Of a stretch of 64,000 nucleotides of DNA, positions 23,901 through 32,126 are shown in pieces. The notes beneath the pieces are model-generated. The model was not told the origin of the DNA and made no database searches. It saw only the letters and a list, made by a program, of their open reading frames with translations. The DNA is taken from positions 1 through 64,000 of the forward strand of contig JAUXUL010000043.1 in the NCBI GenBank assembly GCA_030680795.1, in the 5' to 3' direction. Each line of letters starts with the position of its first letter. The stretch's first letter is position 1. The position numbers and the translations under genes are program-made. Origin of the DNA: Anaerolineales bacterium (GTDB lineage: Bacteria; Chloroflexota; Anaerolineae; Anaerolineales; Villigracilaceae).

Positions 23901-24350
23901 ATGCTTGGTGTGTTGGATGAATCTGCAAAAGCATTGATCCTGTCCATTCTTGAACCTGAAATGCCCCTTGCCCGTGACGCTCAAAGAGTTTACTTTGAAC
24001 CGAGTTACGCCAAACTTGAAAACCGTGATGTCACATGGCTCAAGTCGAAGGGAGCCGCCTTGAAGAAGGCTCTTGTATATCGTACCTTTATCATGCCGCT
24101 GGGAATACTTGGGTTTTGCTTTGAATATGCAAAAAAAGGCGGGTTGAATGTCGGCGGCATATTCAAAGCAATCGAAAAGAAATTCAGCAAATTTAATAAC
24201 GAAACCCTTCCCGAGCGCGTTGCCAATATTTACAATTTCCGTAATAATTATATAGCCCACCAGGAAAAAGAACTAACTGACGCGAAAGTAGCGAAAACAG
24301 AATTGGGCAACTGGATTGGCGGATTGATCGCGCTTCATAACGCAAAGTAA
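20958..24350 (+). CDS. Type III restriction Res subunit with C-terminal HEPN-like domain (copy 2)
   Basis: About 1130 residues from the ATG at 20958, against 897 for res1. Walker A ATGAGKT is near 154-160; then come the DEAHH box, DFSATPKD, and ILPEQTLGRGLRRM. The PD-(D/E)XK nuclease follows, with TPDFFV near 835 and ETKG near 850. After the nuclease are about 230 residues absent from res1. They are helical and end in NIYNFRNNYIAHQEKELTDA, where R1095 and H1101 make the R-x5-H motif of HEPN RNases. The Res part is certain; the HEPN reading is based on the motif and helical context. Confidence 0.9.
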   Translation: MPETIPNLSALEPLYLPWDEPNSHRVRAEKANQPAKVLKGRRPSTITIAQNLRQSVSEWRQNDYPGASDTSRELLLHWFGRDHRITTPNGESIPFNYYFCQREAIESLIYLMEVRQLTSLSAVTAEFGGASAELAAVGINPEEDLWSRYAFKVATGAGKTKIMSLAIVWSYFHAQRESDSPMAKHFLVIAPNLTVFERLKEDFEYGKIFDNDPVIPPAWKGDLNLSVVLQDEASGAATGGTLYLTNIHRVYAPRKATRGNTETYAWMGPAVSKAKALDTGEALRKRIISHPRLMVLNDEAHHVWDPDSAWNEAMSFLNDSYLERTGSGLVAQLDFSATPKDNKGNIFKHVICDTPLGEAVDAGIVKTPVIGRSDNLVEGADSNAAFKYQEHILLGYSRWQKSKDEWVKSGKNALMFVMCDNTEAADQITQRLNTDPLFKDLNGKTINLHTNLKGKLKKNKTTGEMEFIETEADISDEDLRQLRKLSRELDENTSPYRCIVSVLMLREGWDVRNVTTIVPLRPYSSKANILPEQTLGRGLRRMTVPGTAAEIVTVVEHPAFTSLYKEQLSQEGLPIEIVDVDNVPRTTISIFPDAEHKNLQELDILIPRLTASHHIVPLVDDITFDEIQKAFTLYARLPLGNKRSGEIQYEGRTLFTNEIVEQMKIKLPLLESGMGAISFYREELERVCGIRGNHAKIAPLIQQFLEEVLFESKTSIFDERLVTRLADADVREHIRAIFVPLIRNKTTLTEKRTPSDPPQSVINWRPFQATLSERHPALQAERTPFNLVSCNRQLEVAFTKFTNEASDIVAFSKNAGPQSLRVDFLTSGNRLAFYTPDFFVRKSDGSYLLVETKGREDIDVPSKARAAVEWCKSATAQGVKWEYLFIPENVFETFNGNTIDMLAKACVPALVNLLSEAQSAQMTLPFYEVSVEKKEDYINEFISAKAFEELPSRYRKAIEESVSLFKFLENKGGTLSPCFTSMLGVLDESAKALILSILEPEMPLARDAQRVYFEPSYAKLENRDVTWLKSKGAALKKALVYRTFIMPLGILGFCFEYAKKGGLNVGGIFKAIEKKFSKFNNETLPERVANIYNFRNNYIAHQEKELTDAKVAKTELGNWIGGLIALHNAK
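24240..24260 (+). other. HEPN-type RNNYIAH motif codons in res2
   Basis: Codons for RNNYIAH lie 36 residues from the C-terminus of the Res protein. In HEPN families this arginine and histidine form the RNase active site. Confidence 0.6.
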
Positions 24351-24407
24351 ATTCGCCTACATTGTAATGAATCTCATTCTTATATTTACTTGGAGGGTAC
24401 CTAAACC

Positions 24408-24473
24408 ATGTCCGAAATCAAATACGAAATCAACCGTCCACGAATAGATCACGAATACTCGAATGGAGGATAG
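24408..24473 (+). pseudogene. 5' fragment of an unrecognised gene cut by a repeat
   Basis: GGAGG and an ATG start a 21-codon frame (MSEIKYEINRPR...) that ends inside a repeat with arms CCACGAAT and ATTCGTGG (about 24438-24508). The good start signals and sudden end suggest a truncated gene. The 252-base gap otherwise holds only this repeat and the duplicated lipoprotein leader. Confidence 0.35.
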
Positions 24474-24602
24474 ACATTCGTTTATTCGTGGTGAAAATTC
24501 GTGGATGGTTGTGGTCGTGTCCCTGCGCGAGACAATCCGATTGATGGGGGAAGTGAATGCGGTTAGTTTGGAATATCTAAAAAATATGATTGGAGAAAAA
24601 AC

Positions 24603-24836
24603 GTGAATAGAGGGGTAAGTCTGGCTTTTGCAGCATGGTTGTTTCTGTCATCCTGTAATTTACCAGTTCCAAGTGCGCCAGATCCGCACGTCAGCGAAGA
24701 AGCCAAACGCTACGGAAGCCTCGCCGCCGAAAGCCTCACGCGCCTGATCCGAACACAGGTCATCCTAAATACCAATCCCCTCGAATTGAAAAATGATCAG
24801 GAGAGTACCCAGCCTATGGATGATATTGTTGAATGA
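24603..24836 (+). pseudogene. Truncated duplicate of a lipoprotein 5' end
   Basis: The GTG start, leader and first 26 residues (signal peptide AAWLFLSSCNLPVPSAPDPH with lipobox LSSC) are nearly the same as those of the lipoprotein at 27470. After DPH the frame changes to unrelated sequence (SEEAKRYGSLAAESLTRLIR) and ends at 77 residues with an acidic tail. It could still make a small lipoprotein. The two copies, about 24563-24691 and 27429-27558, are direct repeats around hppD-hmgA. Confidence 0.6.
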
Positions 24837-24921
24837 CTTGCACCTAATATTCGTTCCTCAAGAACGAATACCCCGCACTCTGCATGGGTATTCATAATTT
24901 GCTAAACCAAAATCTAATTTT

Positions 24922-24950
24922 TTGCATTGCACACAAACTCCCTTTATCGT
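24922..24950 (+). promoter_or_regulatory. Promoter of hppD-hmgA
   Basis: TTGCAT (24922-24927), 17 bases, TATCGT (24945-24950), about 70 bases before the hppD ATG. Just upstream is an ATTCGTTC/GAACGAAT hairpin at 24848-24870. Confidence 0.5.
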
Positions 24951-25023
24951 AAAATCACCTCAACCATCCTTACGACTGCCGCTGATCAACCGCGGCGCTC
25001 AGGACAAGCCCAAAGGAGATTCT

Positions 25024-26151
25024 ATGGCTACAAAAACAAAAACTGAAGCGCGCCCCATGACCGAGGAGGCAGACTTCCTACAGATCAAATCCATTGACCA
25101 TGTTCACTTTTATGTGGGCAATGCCAAACATGCCCTGTATTATTGGTGGAAGGCCTTTGGCTTCAAACCTGTGGCTTACTCCGGCCTCGAAACAGGCAAC
25201 CGCGACTTTGCTTCCTATGTTCTTGAATCGGGACAAGCGCGCTTTGTTATTTCTGCGGCTTACGCGCCAGGCAGTTCGCTCGCCGCGCATCACATGGTAC
25301 ATGGTGACGGCGTCAAAGTCATCGCGCTGGAAGTGGACGATGTGGAGAAAGCCTGGCAAGCCACCACCTCGCGCGGAGGCAAATCTGCGTGGGCGCCGCG
25401 CGAAGAGCGGGATGATTACGGCATCTTCCGCACCTCGGCTATTTACACCTATGGCGAAACCATCCATACCTTCGTAGACCGCACCGATTACAAAGGTGTA
25501 TTCGCCCCCACCTACAAACCGATTCAATACGAGACAGAATCCACAGGACTGGCCGCCATTGACCACATCGTCGGCAATGTGCCGCTGGGCAAAATGAATC
25601 ACTGGGTCAACTACTATCATCAGGTGCTGGGCTTCCGCCAACTGATGCACTTCGATGACAAAGACATCTCCACCGAATATTCCGCGCTCATGTCCAAGGT
25701 CATGCAAAACGGAAATGGGCGCGTCAAATTCCCCATCAATGAGCCGGCAGAAGGCAAACGGAAAAGCCAGATCGAGGAATACCTCGATTACTATCTCACA
25801 CCCGGCGCGCAGCACCTCGCCATCATCACCGGCGACATTCTCGAAACCGTTGATAAACTCCGCAAGAACGGCGTTGAATTTTTGCGCGTGCCTGACACGT
25901 ATTATGAATTGCTGCCCGACCGCATCGGCAGGATCAAGGAAGATTACAAAGCCATTCAGGAACTCGGCATCCTCGTAGACAAGGACGATGAAGGCTACCT
26001 CCTGCAAATCTTCACCAAACCCATTCAAGACCGCCCGACCATGTTCGTGGAAGTCATTCAAAGACACGGCGCACAAGGATTTGGAAAAGGCAATTTCAAA
26101 GCCTTGTTCCAATCTCTTGAATTGGAACAGGAACGACGCGGCAATTTGTAA
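25024..26151 (+). CDS. hppD: 4-Hydroxyphenylpyruvate dioxygenase
   Basis: A 375-residue enzyme from the ATG at 25024 with AAAGGAG upstream; a start at 24922 lies inside the promoter. HPPD converts 4-hydroxyphenylpyruvate to homogentisate, the second step of tyrosine breakdown. It has two vicinal-oxygen-chelate halves: SIDHVHFYVGNAKHALYYW at the N-terminus and, in the C-terminal half, the iron ligands His in IDHIVGNV, His in GAQHLAI and Glu in MFVEVIQR. The C-terminal GFGKGNFKALFQSLE helix that closes the active site is intact. Homogentisate dioxygenase follows. Confidence 0.97.
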   Translation: MATKTKTEARPMTEEADFLQIKSIDHVHFYVGNAKHALYYWWKAFGFKPVAYSGLETGNRDFASYVLESGQARFVISAAYAPGSSLAAHHMVHGDGVKVIALEVDDVEKAWQATTSRGGKSAWAPREERDDYGIFRTSAIYTYGETIHTFVDRTDYKGVFAPTYKPIQYETESTGLAAIDHIVGNVPLGKMNHWVNYYHQVLGFRQLMHFDDKDISTEYSALMSKVMQNGNGRVKFPINEPAEGKRKSQIEEYLDYYLTPGAQHLAIITGDILETVDKLRKNGVEFLRVPDTYYELLPDRIGRIKEDYKAIQELGILVDKDDEGYLLQIFTKPIQDRPTMFVEVIQRHGAQGFGKGNFKALFQSLELEQERRGNL

Positions 26152-26256
26152 CGCCACAATATGATCTTCGCCCCGATCAGCGCGCTTCCGTCTGCACCGA
26201 CGCCTGCTATGGTTTCAACCGCACTGTTCCCCAATTAATCAGGATAGAGAATTGAC

Positions 26257-27420
26257 ATGCCTTTTTATCATAAGCTCGGCAGCATTCCCCATAAACGCCA
26301 TACGCAATTCAAAAAAGCGGATGGCAAACTGTATCGCGAAGAATTGATGGGATTGGAAGGCTTCTCCTCCATTCAATCTATCCTCTACCATCACTTCCTA
26401 CCCCCGCGCGTTAGGATGACTGAAGATTTGGGGTCGGCAAAATCCGAATATGTGGACTTTGGCCCAATCCGTCACCGCGCCTTCAAAACCGCTCAGACTC
26501 CGCTGGGGCCTGATCCTGTCACCGCGCGGATTCCACTACTTGGCAACAACGATGTCATCCTGGGCGTCTCCCGCGCTAAAGACAGCATGGACTATTTCTA
26601 TCGCAACTCTCAGGGTTACGAGACCTGGTGGGTGCATGAAGGCCGTGGCACGCTCAAGAGTCAATTCGGCAATCTGCCCTTCCGCAAAGGCGACTACATC
26701 GTAATTCCCTTCGGCGTCACCTGGCAAATGATCCTGGACGGTGAAACACGCTTCTTTACTATTGAAAACCCATCCCAGATCGAACCGCCCAAACGCTATC
26801 GCAACAACTACGGTCAAATGCTCGAACATGCCCCTTATTGTGAACGCGATATCCGAGTCCCTGAAGAATTGGAAACGCACACCGAACGCGGCGAATTTGA
26901 AGTCCGCGTGAAAGTGCGTGACAGATTATCCCGCCACCTACTGGATCACCACCCTTTCGATGTCGTGGGCTGGGATGGCTATCTTTATCCCTGGATCTTC
27001 AACATCGAAGATTTTGAACCGATCACAGGGCGCATCCATCAGCCGCCACCAGTCCACCAAACTTTTGACGGACACAATTTTGTTGTTTGTTCATTCGTGC
27101 CTCGTCTTTTTGATTACCATCCGGATGCAATCCCTGTGCCGTACAACCACTCCAACATTCAATCTGACGAAATTATTTACTACGCGGAGGGCAACTTCAT
27201 GAGCCGCAAAGGTATTGACCGCTATGATATCAGCATGCATCCCTTTGGCTTGCCGCACGGGCCGCAACCCGGCATGACGGAAGCCAGCATCGGTAAAACA
27301 GAAACACAGGAACTAGCCGTCATGGTGGACACCTTCCATCCATTACAGCTCACCAAACAAGCGCTTGAAATGGAAAAGCCTGAATACATGGATACCTGGC
27401 TCGAAGGCAATGGGGAATAG
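26257..27420 (+). CDS. hmgA: Homogentisate 1,2-dioxygenase
   Basis: A 387-residue cupin enzyme that opens the ring of homogentisate to maleylacetoacetate, directly after hppD in the same pathway. Recognisable parts are the N-terminal GSIPHKRHTQFKK, WWVHEGRGTLKSQFGNLPFR, GDYIVIPFGVTWQM, the histidine-containing FDGHNFVVCSFVPRLFDYHP and ISMHPFGLPHGPQPG. It is shorter than the ~430-residue animal and proteobacterial form, as in other bacterial types. The next enzymes (isomerase, fumarylacetoacetase) are not in this window. Confidence 0.95.
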   Translation: MPFYHKLGSIPHKRHTQFKKADGKLYREELMGLEGFSSIQSILYHHFLPPRVRMTEDLGSAKSEYVDFGPIRHRAFKTAQTPLGPDPVTARIPLLGNNDVILGVSRAKDSMDYFYRNSQGYETWWVHEGRGTLKSQFGNLPFRKGDYIVIPFGVTWQMILDGETRFFTIENPSQIEPPKRYRNNYGQMLEHAPYCERDIRVPEELETHTERGEFEVRVKVRDRLSRHLLDHHPFDVVGWDGYLYPWIFNIEDFEPITGRIHQPPPVHQTFDGHNFVVCSFVPRLFDYHPDAIPVPYNHSNIQSDEIIYYAEGNFMSRKGIDRYDISMHPFGLPHGPQPGMTEASIGKTETQELAVMVDTFHPLQLTKQALEMEKPEYMDTWLEGNGE

Positions 27421-27469
27421 CGGATGTGATTAGTTTGGAAAGTCTAAAAAAATATCATTGGAGAAAATT

Positions 27470-28186
27470 GTGAATAGAAGCGTAAGTCTGGCGCTTGCAG
27501 CATGGTTGTTTCTGTCATCCTGTAATTTACCCGTTCCAAGTGCGCCAGATCCGCACCTGGCCACATCCGCCGCGCTGACCGTGCAAGCCGCCATCAATGG
27601 TACTCCGCTTGCCAGCCCAACAGCCACTTCATTCGAGAGTGTCGAAGCAACGCCGACTTTTTCCCAACCCATGGCAAGCGTTGGCGAGGTGATTAATTGC
27701 CGTACAGGTCCCGGCGTAAATTATAAGCGAGTGACACAAATTCTCCCGACAGACCCGGTGAAGATCATGGGCTTCTTTTCGCCAAACTATTGGGTTGTTT
27801 CCACCAAGGATGGTGAGTGCTGGTTATCTGGTGAATTCGCAACGCCTGCTGGTAGTTTTGCGGCAGTACCTACTGTGACCGCTCCGCCCCAGTCAGAAGG
27901 AGGCGCACCTAAAGCGGCGACCTTCCTGAAAGAAAACGGTTGGACATTTTCCTGCTACGGACCCGGAAAGGCAGATATTACCCTCTCCTGGAATGATAAG
28001 GCTGACAATGAAACCGGATACCGCATTTTACGAAACGGAGAAATTGTAGCCGAGTTACCTGCGGATTCCACATTTTTTACCGAGACAATCGCACTACTTT
28101 CAGGGCAAAGCGCTGGGTATCAAATCCGGGCTTATAACCTGATCGGCGAGACCGACAGCGCTGTTGCAACCATAACTTGCCCATAG
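27470..28186 (+). CDS. Lipoprotein with SH3-like and fibronectin III-like domains
   Basis: A 238-residue exported lipoprotein from the GTG at 27470 (GGAGA upstream). The signal peptide ends at lipobox LSSC. A bacterial SH3 domain follows (GEVINCRTGPGVNYKRVTQI ... CWLSGEFATPAG), then a short linker, then a fibronectin type III-like domain (DITLSWNDKADNETGYRILR ... SAGYQIRAYNLIGETDSAVA). It probably binds cell-surface material; the ligand is unknown. Its 5' end is duplicated upstream of hppD. Confidence 0.85.
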   Translation: MNRSVSLALAAWLFLSSCNLPVPSAPDPHLATSAALTVQAAINGTPLASPTATSFESVEATPTFSQPMASVGEVINCRTGPGVNYKRVTQILPTDPVKIMGFFSPNYWVVSTKDGECWLSGEFATPAGSFAAVPTVTAPPQSEGGAPKAATFLKENGWTFSCYGPGKADITLSWNDKADNETGYRILRNGEIVAELPADSTFFTETIALLSGQSAGYQIRAYNLIGETDSAVATITCP

Positions 28187-28216
28187 AAAAAAATTCGGCA
28201 CAGAGACAACGATAAT

Positions 28217-28253
28217 AAAAAATTTCGCATCCTTCATGGACACGAAATTTTTT
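28217..28253. terminator. Terminator between the lipoprotein gene and typA
   Basis: AAAAAATTTCG pairs with CGAAATTTTTT across a 15-base loop. It lies between convergent genes and can serve both. Confidence 0.7.
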
Positions 28254-28287
28254 ACGCATTACCACCTCTTTGGGTCACGCATTACTT

Positions 28288-30147
28288 TTACGCTTCCCCC
28301 ATCTGCTCCTTCACCTTCTTGGTTTGTTTGCCGCGCTCATCGGTTGTCAGAATGCGCTTGCGAATGCGATAGTTCTCAGGGGTTATTTCCAACAATTCAT
28401 CATCCGAAAGGTATTCTATCGCCTCATCCAAACTCATTAACCGCGGCGGTGTCAGGCGGATTTCCATATCGCCGCCTGATGCGCGCATATTGGTCAGGTG
28501 TTTCTTTTTGCAAACATTGATCGGGATGTCCTGCCCGCGCGCATTTTCGCCTATGACCATACCTTCATAAACAATCACACCCGGTCCCACAAATAACTGC
28601 CCGCGTTCTTCTGCGCTCTTAAGTGCGTACGCAGTGGTCACGCCCTCTTCCCAGGCAACAATGGAACCTCTTGGTCGTGAAGTAATTGTCCCAGCCAGTT
28701 CATCGTATCCATTAAAGATCGTGTGCATGACTCCCTCGCCGCGCGTGGACGTGAGGAATTGATAGCGGAAGCCGAGCAAGCCGCGCGTTGGGACGATATA
28801 CACAATGCGCGTCATCCCCTGACCTGCATCATGCATCTCGGTCATTTTGCCGCGCCTGCTCCCTAGCATTTCCACGACTACGCCGACAGTTTCAGCGCTG
28901 GTCTCCACATGCACTTCTTCATATGGTTCAAGCAAAACGCCATCTTCGGCTTTGTGATAAATCACTTCTGGCCGCGATACCTGGAATTCATAACCTTCGC
29001 GGCGCATGGTTTCGATCAAAATACCCAAATGCAGCTCACCGCGCCCAGAGACCAGAAAGTTTTCAGCTGAATCGGTTTCTTCCACGCGCAAGGAAACATT
29101 GGTGCGCAGCTCCTCAAATAAACGTTCGCGCAGTTTACGTGAAGTGCCCCATCTGCCTTCCTTACCAGTAAATGGGGATGTATTTACGCCGAATGTCATG
29201 CGGACAGTTGGTTCTTCGACCTTGATGGTTGGCAACGCGACGGGGTTGGTTGGGTCGGCAAGGGTTTCACCGATCGCAATCCCTTCGAGTCCAGCCAGCG
29301 AAATAATATCACCAGCTTTAACTTCATCAATTTCGATCTTATTCAAGCCTTTGAACGTATAAAGATAGCGTGCGGTTTCAGGCAGGATCGTTCCATCCAA
29401 TTTCATGCGCGCCATCTTTTGACCGGCTTTGATCGTCCCTGCAAAAACGCGGCCAATGGCGGTCACGCCGCGATAATCATCATAGCCCAGTGCGGTGACA
29501 AGCATCTGTAAAGGCGCATCAGGATCCACTTTGGGAGGCGGGATATGCTTGAGAATGGTATCAAACATGGGCTGCAGATCAGGCCCGAGGTCCGCGGAAA
29601 GACCGGCTTTTCCAGCAGTTGCCTGAGCATACACTACAGGGAAGTCTGCTTGTTCCTCGGTAGCGTCCAGCTCAATAAATAAGTCAAAGGTTTCATTGAG
29701 CACACGTGCCGGCTCGGCGTCCTTACGGTCTACTTTATTGATGACCACAATGGCTTTGTGGCCCATCGCAAGCGCTTTCTTTAACACAAAACGGGTTTGG
29801 GGCATGGGTCCTTCGGCCGCATCCACAAGGAGCAAAACACCGTCAACCATGTTCATGACACGTTCCACTTCGCCGCCAAAATCGGCATGTCCGGGAGTGT
29901 CCACGATATTGATTTTAATCGGTTGATTGGTGACTGGGTCAATCAGGGAAATGGCTGTGTTCTTGGCAAGAATGGTAATACCGCGTTCACGCTCAAGATC
30001 GTTTGAATCCATGACACGTTCTTCAACATGCTGATGTTCGCGGAAGGTGTGTGATTGACCGAGTAAACCATCAACGAGGGTGGTCTTGCCATGGTCAACG
30101 TGCGCGATAATGGCGATATTACGAAGATCAGTTCTTTCAATTTGCAT
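28288..30147 (-). CDS. typA: Ribosome-associated GTPase TypA/BipA
   Basis: A 619-residue translational GTPase. G1 [15 protein letters not shown] is at the N-terminus, the switch I RGITI and switch [17 protein letters not shown] are present, and NKVDR gives base specificity. The C-terminal half has the EF-G III and V type domains and the unique BipA end domain ([14 protein letters not shown]-like block [17 protein letters not shown]). TypA helps 50S assembly and stress or cold growth. Gene length and all motifs are normal. Confidence 0.97.
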   Translation of the reverse strand: MQIERTDLRNIAIIAHVDHGKTTLVDGLLGQSHTFREHQHVEERVMDSNDLERERGITILAKNTAISLIDPVTNQPIKINIVDTPGHADFGGEVERVMNMVDGVLLLVDAAEGPMPQTRFVLKKALAMGHKAIVVINKVDRKDAEPARVLNETFDLFIELDATEEQADFPVVYAQATAGKAGLSADLGPDLQPMFDTILKHIPPPKVDPDAPLQMLVTALGYDDYRGVTAIGRVFAGTIKAGQKMARMKLDGTILPETARYLYTFKGLNKIEIDEVKAGDIISLAGLEGIAIGETLADPTNPVALPTIKVEEPTVRMTFGVNTSPFTGKEGRWGTSRKLRERLFEELRTNVSLRVEETDSAENFLVSGRGELHLGILIETMRREGYEFQVSRPEVIYHKAEDGVLLEPYEEVHVETSAETVGVVVEMLGSRRGKMTEMHDAGQGMTRIVYIVPTRGLLGFRYQFLTSTRGEGVMHTIFNGYDELAGTITSRPRGSIVAWEEGVTTAYALKSAEERGQLFVGPGVIVYEGMVIGENARGQDIPINVCKKKHLTNMRASGGDMEIRLTPPRLMSLDEAIEYLSDDELLEITPENYRIRKRILTTDERGKQTKKVKEQMGEA

Positions 30148-30383
30148 TTGTCATTCCAGTAGTTTGGTAATTTGGTAGTTGGATAGTTTGGTAGTCGGAT
30201 CGTTCACATTCGATGATCGGTACTTGACACTTGACACCTCGCACCTGACACTCGTAAGACACACAAAAAAACCCCCGCCGGGGAGGCCGAGGGCTTGAAA
30301 TCAGTGGTTCGGCGTGCAAAGTGTATAATAACAGAGAGTTATGGATTTGGGTAGGGGGGTGTCAAAATTTCACAGACACCCGC

Positions 30384-31124
30384 CTACAACCTGCCTGCTC
30401 TGCCAGCCTTCTTTAAGTCAATATAATTCCACCACACCTGCCAGATGCGAAACGCCGCCTCCAACTGGATCTTAAAGGACATCTTGGATTTTCCCCATCG
30501 TCGGTCTGCAAAATAGATTGGGGATTCGCCGATCTTATACTCAAGACAATGTGCCAGATACACCATTTCCACAAGAAAGATATACCCATTCGATTGGATA
30601 CGTTCGAAAGGCATTTGCTTTAATGTTTCGCTGCGCCATATTCGATATCCCGTTGTAACATCATGCAAAGGCAGCCCCAAAATACTGCGTGCATAATAAT
30701 TTCCAAATGAAGAAAGCCTCTTTCTCCAGAGCGGCCACTGCGTATCCACAGAACCGCCCTGCACATAACGGGAGCCAAGCACAACATCGCATGACTCAAG
30801 AAGTTGAGTCATATCCACAAGCGCTGAAGGATCGTGGGAAAAATCCGCATCCATCTGCACGATAGCCTGTGCGTCACTATTCAATATTTTTTGAAATCCA
30901 TTCAAATATGCAGAGCGTAGTCCCAACTTACCGGGACGATGAAGTATGTCAAGACGACCGGGGAATTTTTCAGCGAGTTCTTCCGCTATACGACCTGTGC
31001 CATCCGGGCTGTTGTCATCCACAACAAGGATGCGCAAGTTGAGCGGAAGTGAAAATAAAGCCGAGGCCAGTTTGGGCAGGTTCTCCGCTTCATTATAGGT
31101 GGGGATGACAACGGTGATACGCAT
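30384..31124 (-). CDS. Polyprenol-phosphate mannose synthase-like glycosyltransferase (GT2)
   Basis: A 246-residue single-domain GT-A protein. The N-terminal VVIPTYNEAENLPKL, VVDDNSPDGTGRIA, the DxD motif in VQMDADFSHDP and VLGSRYVQGGS are those of dolichol-phosphate mannose synthase-like enzymes. DVTTGYRIWR and FADRRWGKSKMSF complete the signature. It transfers a sugar from a nucleotide donor to a polyprenyl phosphate at the membrane face. There is no membrane-anchor domain, so this is the soluble subtype. It is followed upstream by a decayed response-regulator gene. Confidence 0.9.
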   Translation of the reverse strand: MRITVVIPTYNEAENLPKLASALFSLPLNLRILVVDDNSPDGTGRIAEELAEKFPGRLDILHRPGKLGLRSAYLNGFQKILNSDAQAIVQMDADFSHDPSALVDMTQLLESCDVVLGSRYVQGGSVDTQWPLWRKRLSSFGNYYARSILGLPLHDVTTGYRIWRSETLKQMPFERIQSNGYIFLVEMVYLAHCLEYKIGESPIYFADRRWGKSKMSFKIQLEAAFRIWQVWWNYIDLKKAGRAGRL

Positions 31125-31215
31125 CAGATCTCCTATTTCTTATGACTTATCAATTCCGCCTTTATCTCTTTCACGTCGTGTGAACGAGTATTAAGCGATG
31201 AAATCTCATCCAGGT

Positions 31216-31478
31216 TTATGCTAAGCTGACACGATCTATAACGTTGCGAACACGCAGGCGCAATTCCTGCACATCAAAAGGATTGGTGATGTAATCACCA
31301 GCGCCAATTTCCAATCCTTGGAGACGGTCTGCGCGGTCAAGTTTTTCAATTGGAATGTGATCGGGATTTCAGCGGTACGACGATCCCTGCGCAGGCGGCG
31401 GGCTGCTTCTTAACCGTCAATGTCGGGAAGGCGAATATCAAGGAAGACAAGATCGGTGTCTGTCATGCCAGACCATTT
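31216..31478 (-). pseudogene. Decayed response-regulator receiver domain
   Basis: On the minus strand the sequence reads TDLVFLDIRLPDIDG, then TAA, then EAARRLRRDRRTAEIPI. After a frame change it continues DRADRLQGLEIGAGDYITNP followed by FDVQELRLRVRNVIDRVSLA and a stop. These are the second half of a CheY-like receiver with the phosphorylation aspartate (LDIRLPD) and the GAGDYITNPF block. The N-terminal half is missing, a stop interrupts it, and a frameshift follows. It lies directly downstream of the V4R gene and was probably its partner. Confidence 0.8.
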
Positions 31479-31480
31479 TA

Positions 31481-32116
31481 TTAGGTGATTGGTTCTTTTT
31501 GTACGATAAATTCGCAAACACCATCGCCAATTGCAACGCATTTGGATTCGTTCACGCGGAATTCATTGCCGCCTGAAATCCATTTCAGGCTTTCCTGCAA
31601 TAAACCGGTTGCAATAAAGCAGACTGGTTTATCGGCATCTGTGCGCGCCCAGCAACACGGGCATTTATGGATTGTCCATATCCATTCAGTACGTTTTTCT
31701 AGAACTGTTGTTTGCTGGTCACTTAATTGGGAGAATATCTTTGCAAATGCCGGCAGACCAATTCTCAGTTTGGATTGAAGCGGGAGGACTACAAATGCCA
31801 GATCCGCCGCGCCTGCCAGCGCTCCAAAATTCCTTAAGGCATCTGAAAAAGTTGCGCGGCCTGCACGAAGAGCAAGACCACGTCCTCCACGAGGCCCATA
31901 CATTTCCTCCAATGCAGAGCCGATTGAGGAAAGTTCAGCAAAATCAAAACCTTTATCGAGGTTATCGAGGGGATAGTTTTCTATGTAATGATTCAATCCA
32001 GCAAGATTTAAAATGGCATTCAGGCCGTTTTTGCCCATCACTTCTTCAAGAGATTTGATGGTCATCAAGCCAAATTTATTCGGGTAGTACAGACCAGCCT
32101 TTTGAAGAGGGCCCAT
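31481..32116 (-). CDS. V4R domain protein
   Basis: A 211-residue protein with the layout of V4R/4-vinyl reductase domain proteins. It has an N-terminal helical region (YPNKFGLMTIKSLEEVMGKN), the RAGRATFSDALRNFG motif and a C-terminal cysteine-containing half (IHKCPCCWAR ... ESKCVAIGDGVCEFIV). V4R domains bind small molecules or metal and often act as sensors. It starts 10 bases after the roadblock gene, so both probably form a sensory module together with the lost response regulator. Confidence 0.75.
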   Translation of the reverse strand: MGPLQKAGLYYPNKFGLMTIKSLEEVMGKNGLNAILNLAGLNHYIENYPLDNLDKGFDFAELSSIGSALEEMYGPRGGRGLALRAGRATFSDALRNFGALAGAADLAFVVLPLQSKLRIGLPAFAKIFSQLSDQQTTVLEKRTEWIWTIHKCPCCWARTDADKPVCFIATGLLQESLKWISGGNEFRVNESKCVAIGDGVCEFIVQKEPIT

Positions 32117-32126
32117 GACAACTCCG

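Noticed and set aside
25078-26157. A 359-codon open frame on the minus strand
   Set aside because: It is the antisense of hppD and has no recognisable domain.
30160-30240. Short AGTTTGGTAGT-like and ACTTGACAC-like tandem repeats before typA
   Set aside because: Low-complexity microrepeats in a leader; nothing indicates a function.
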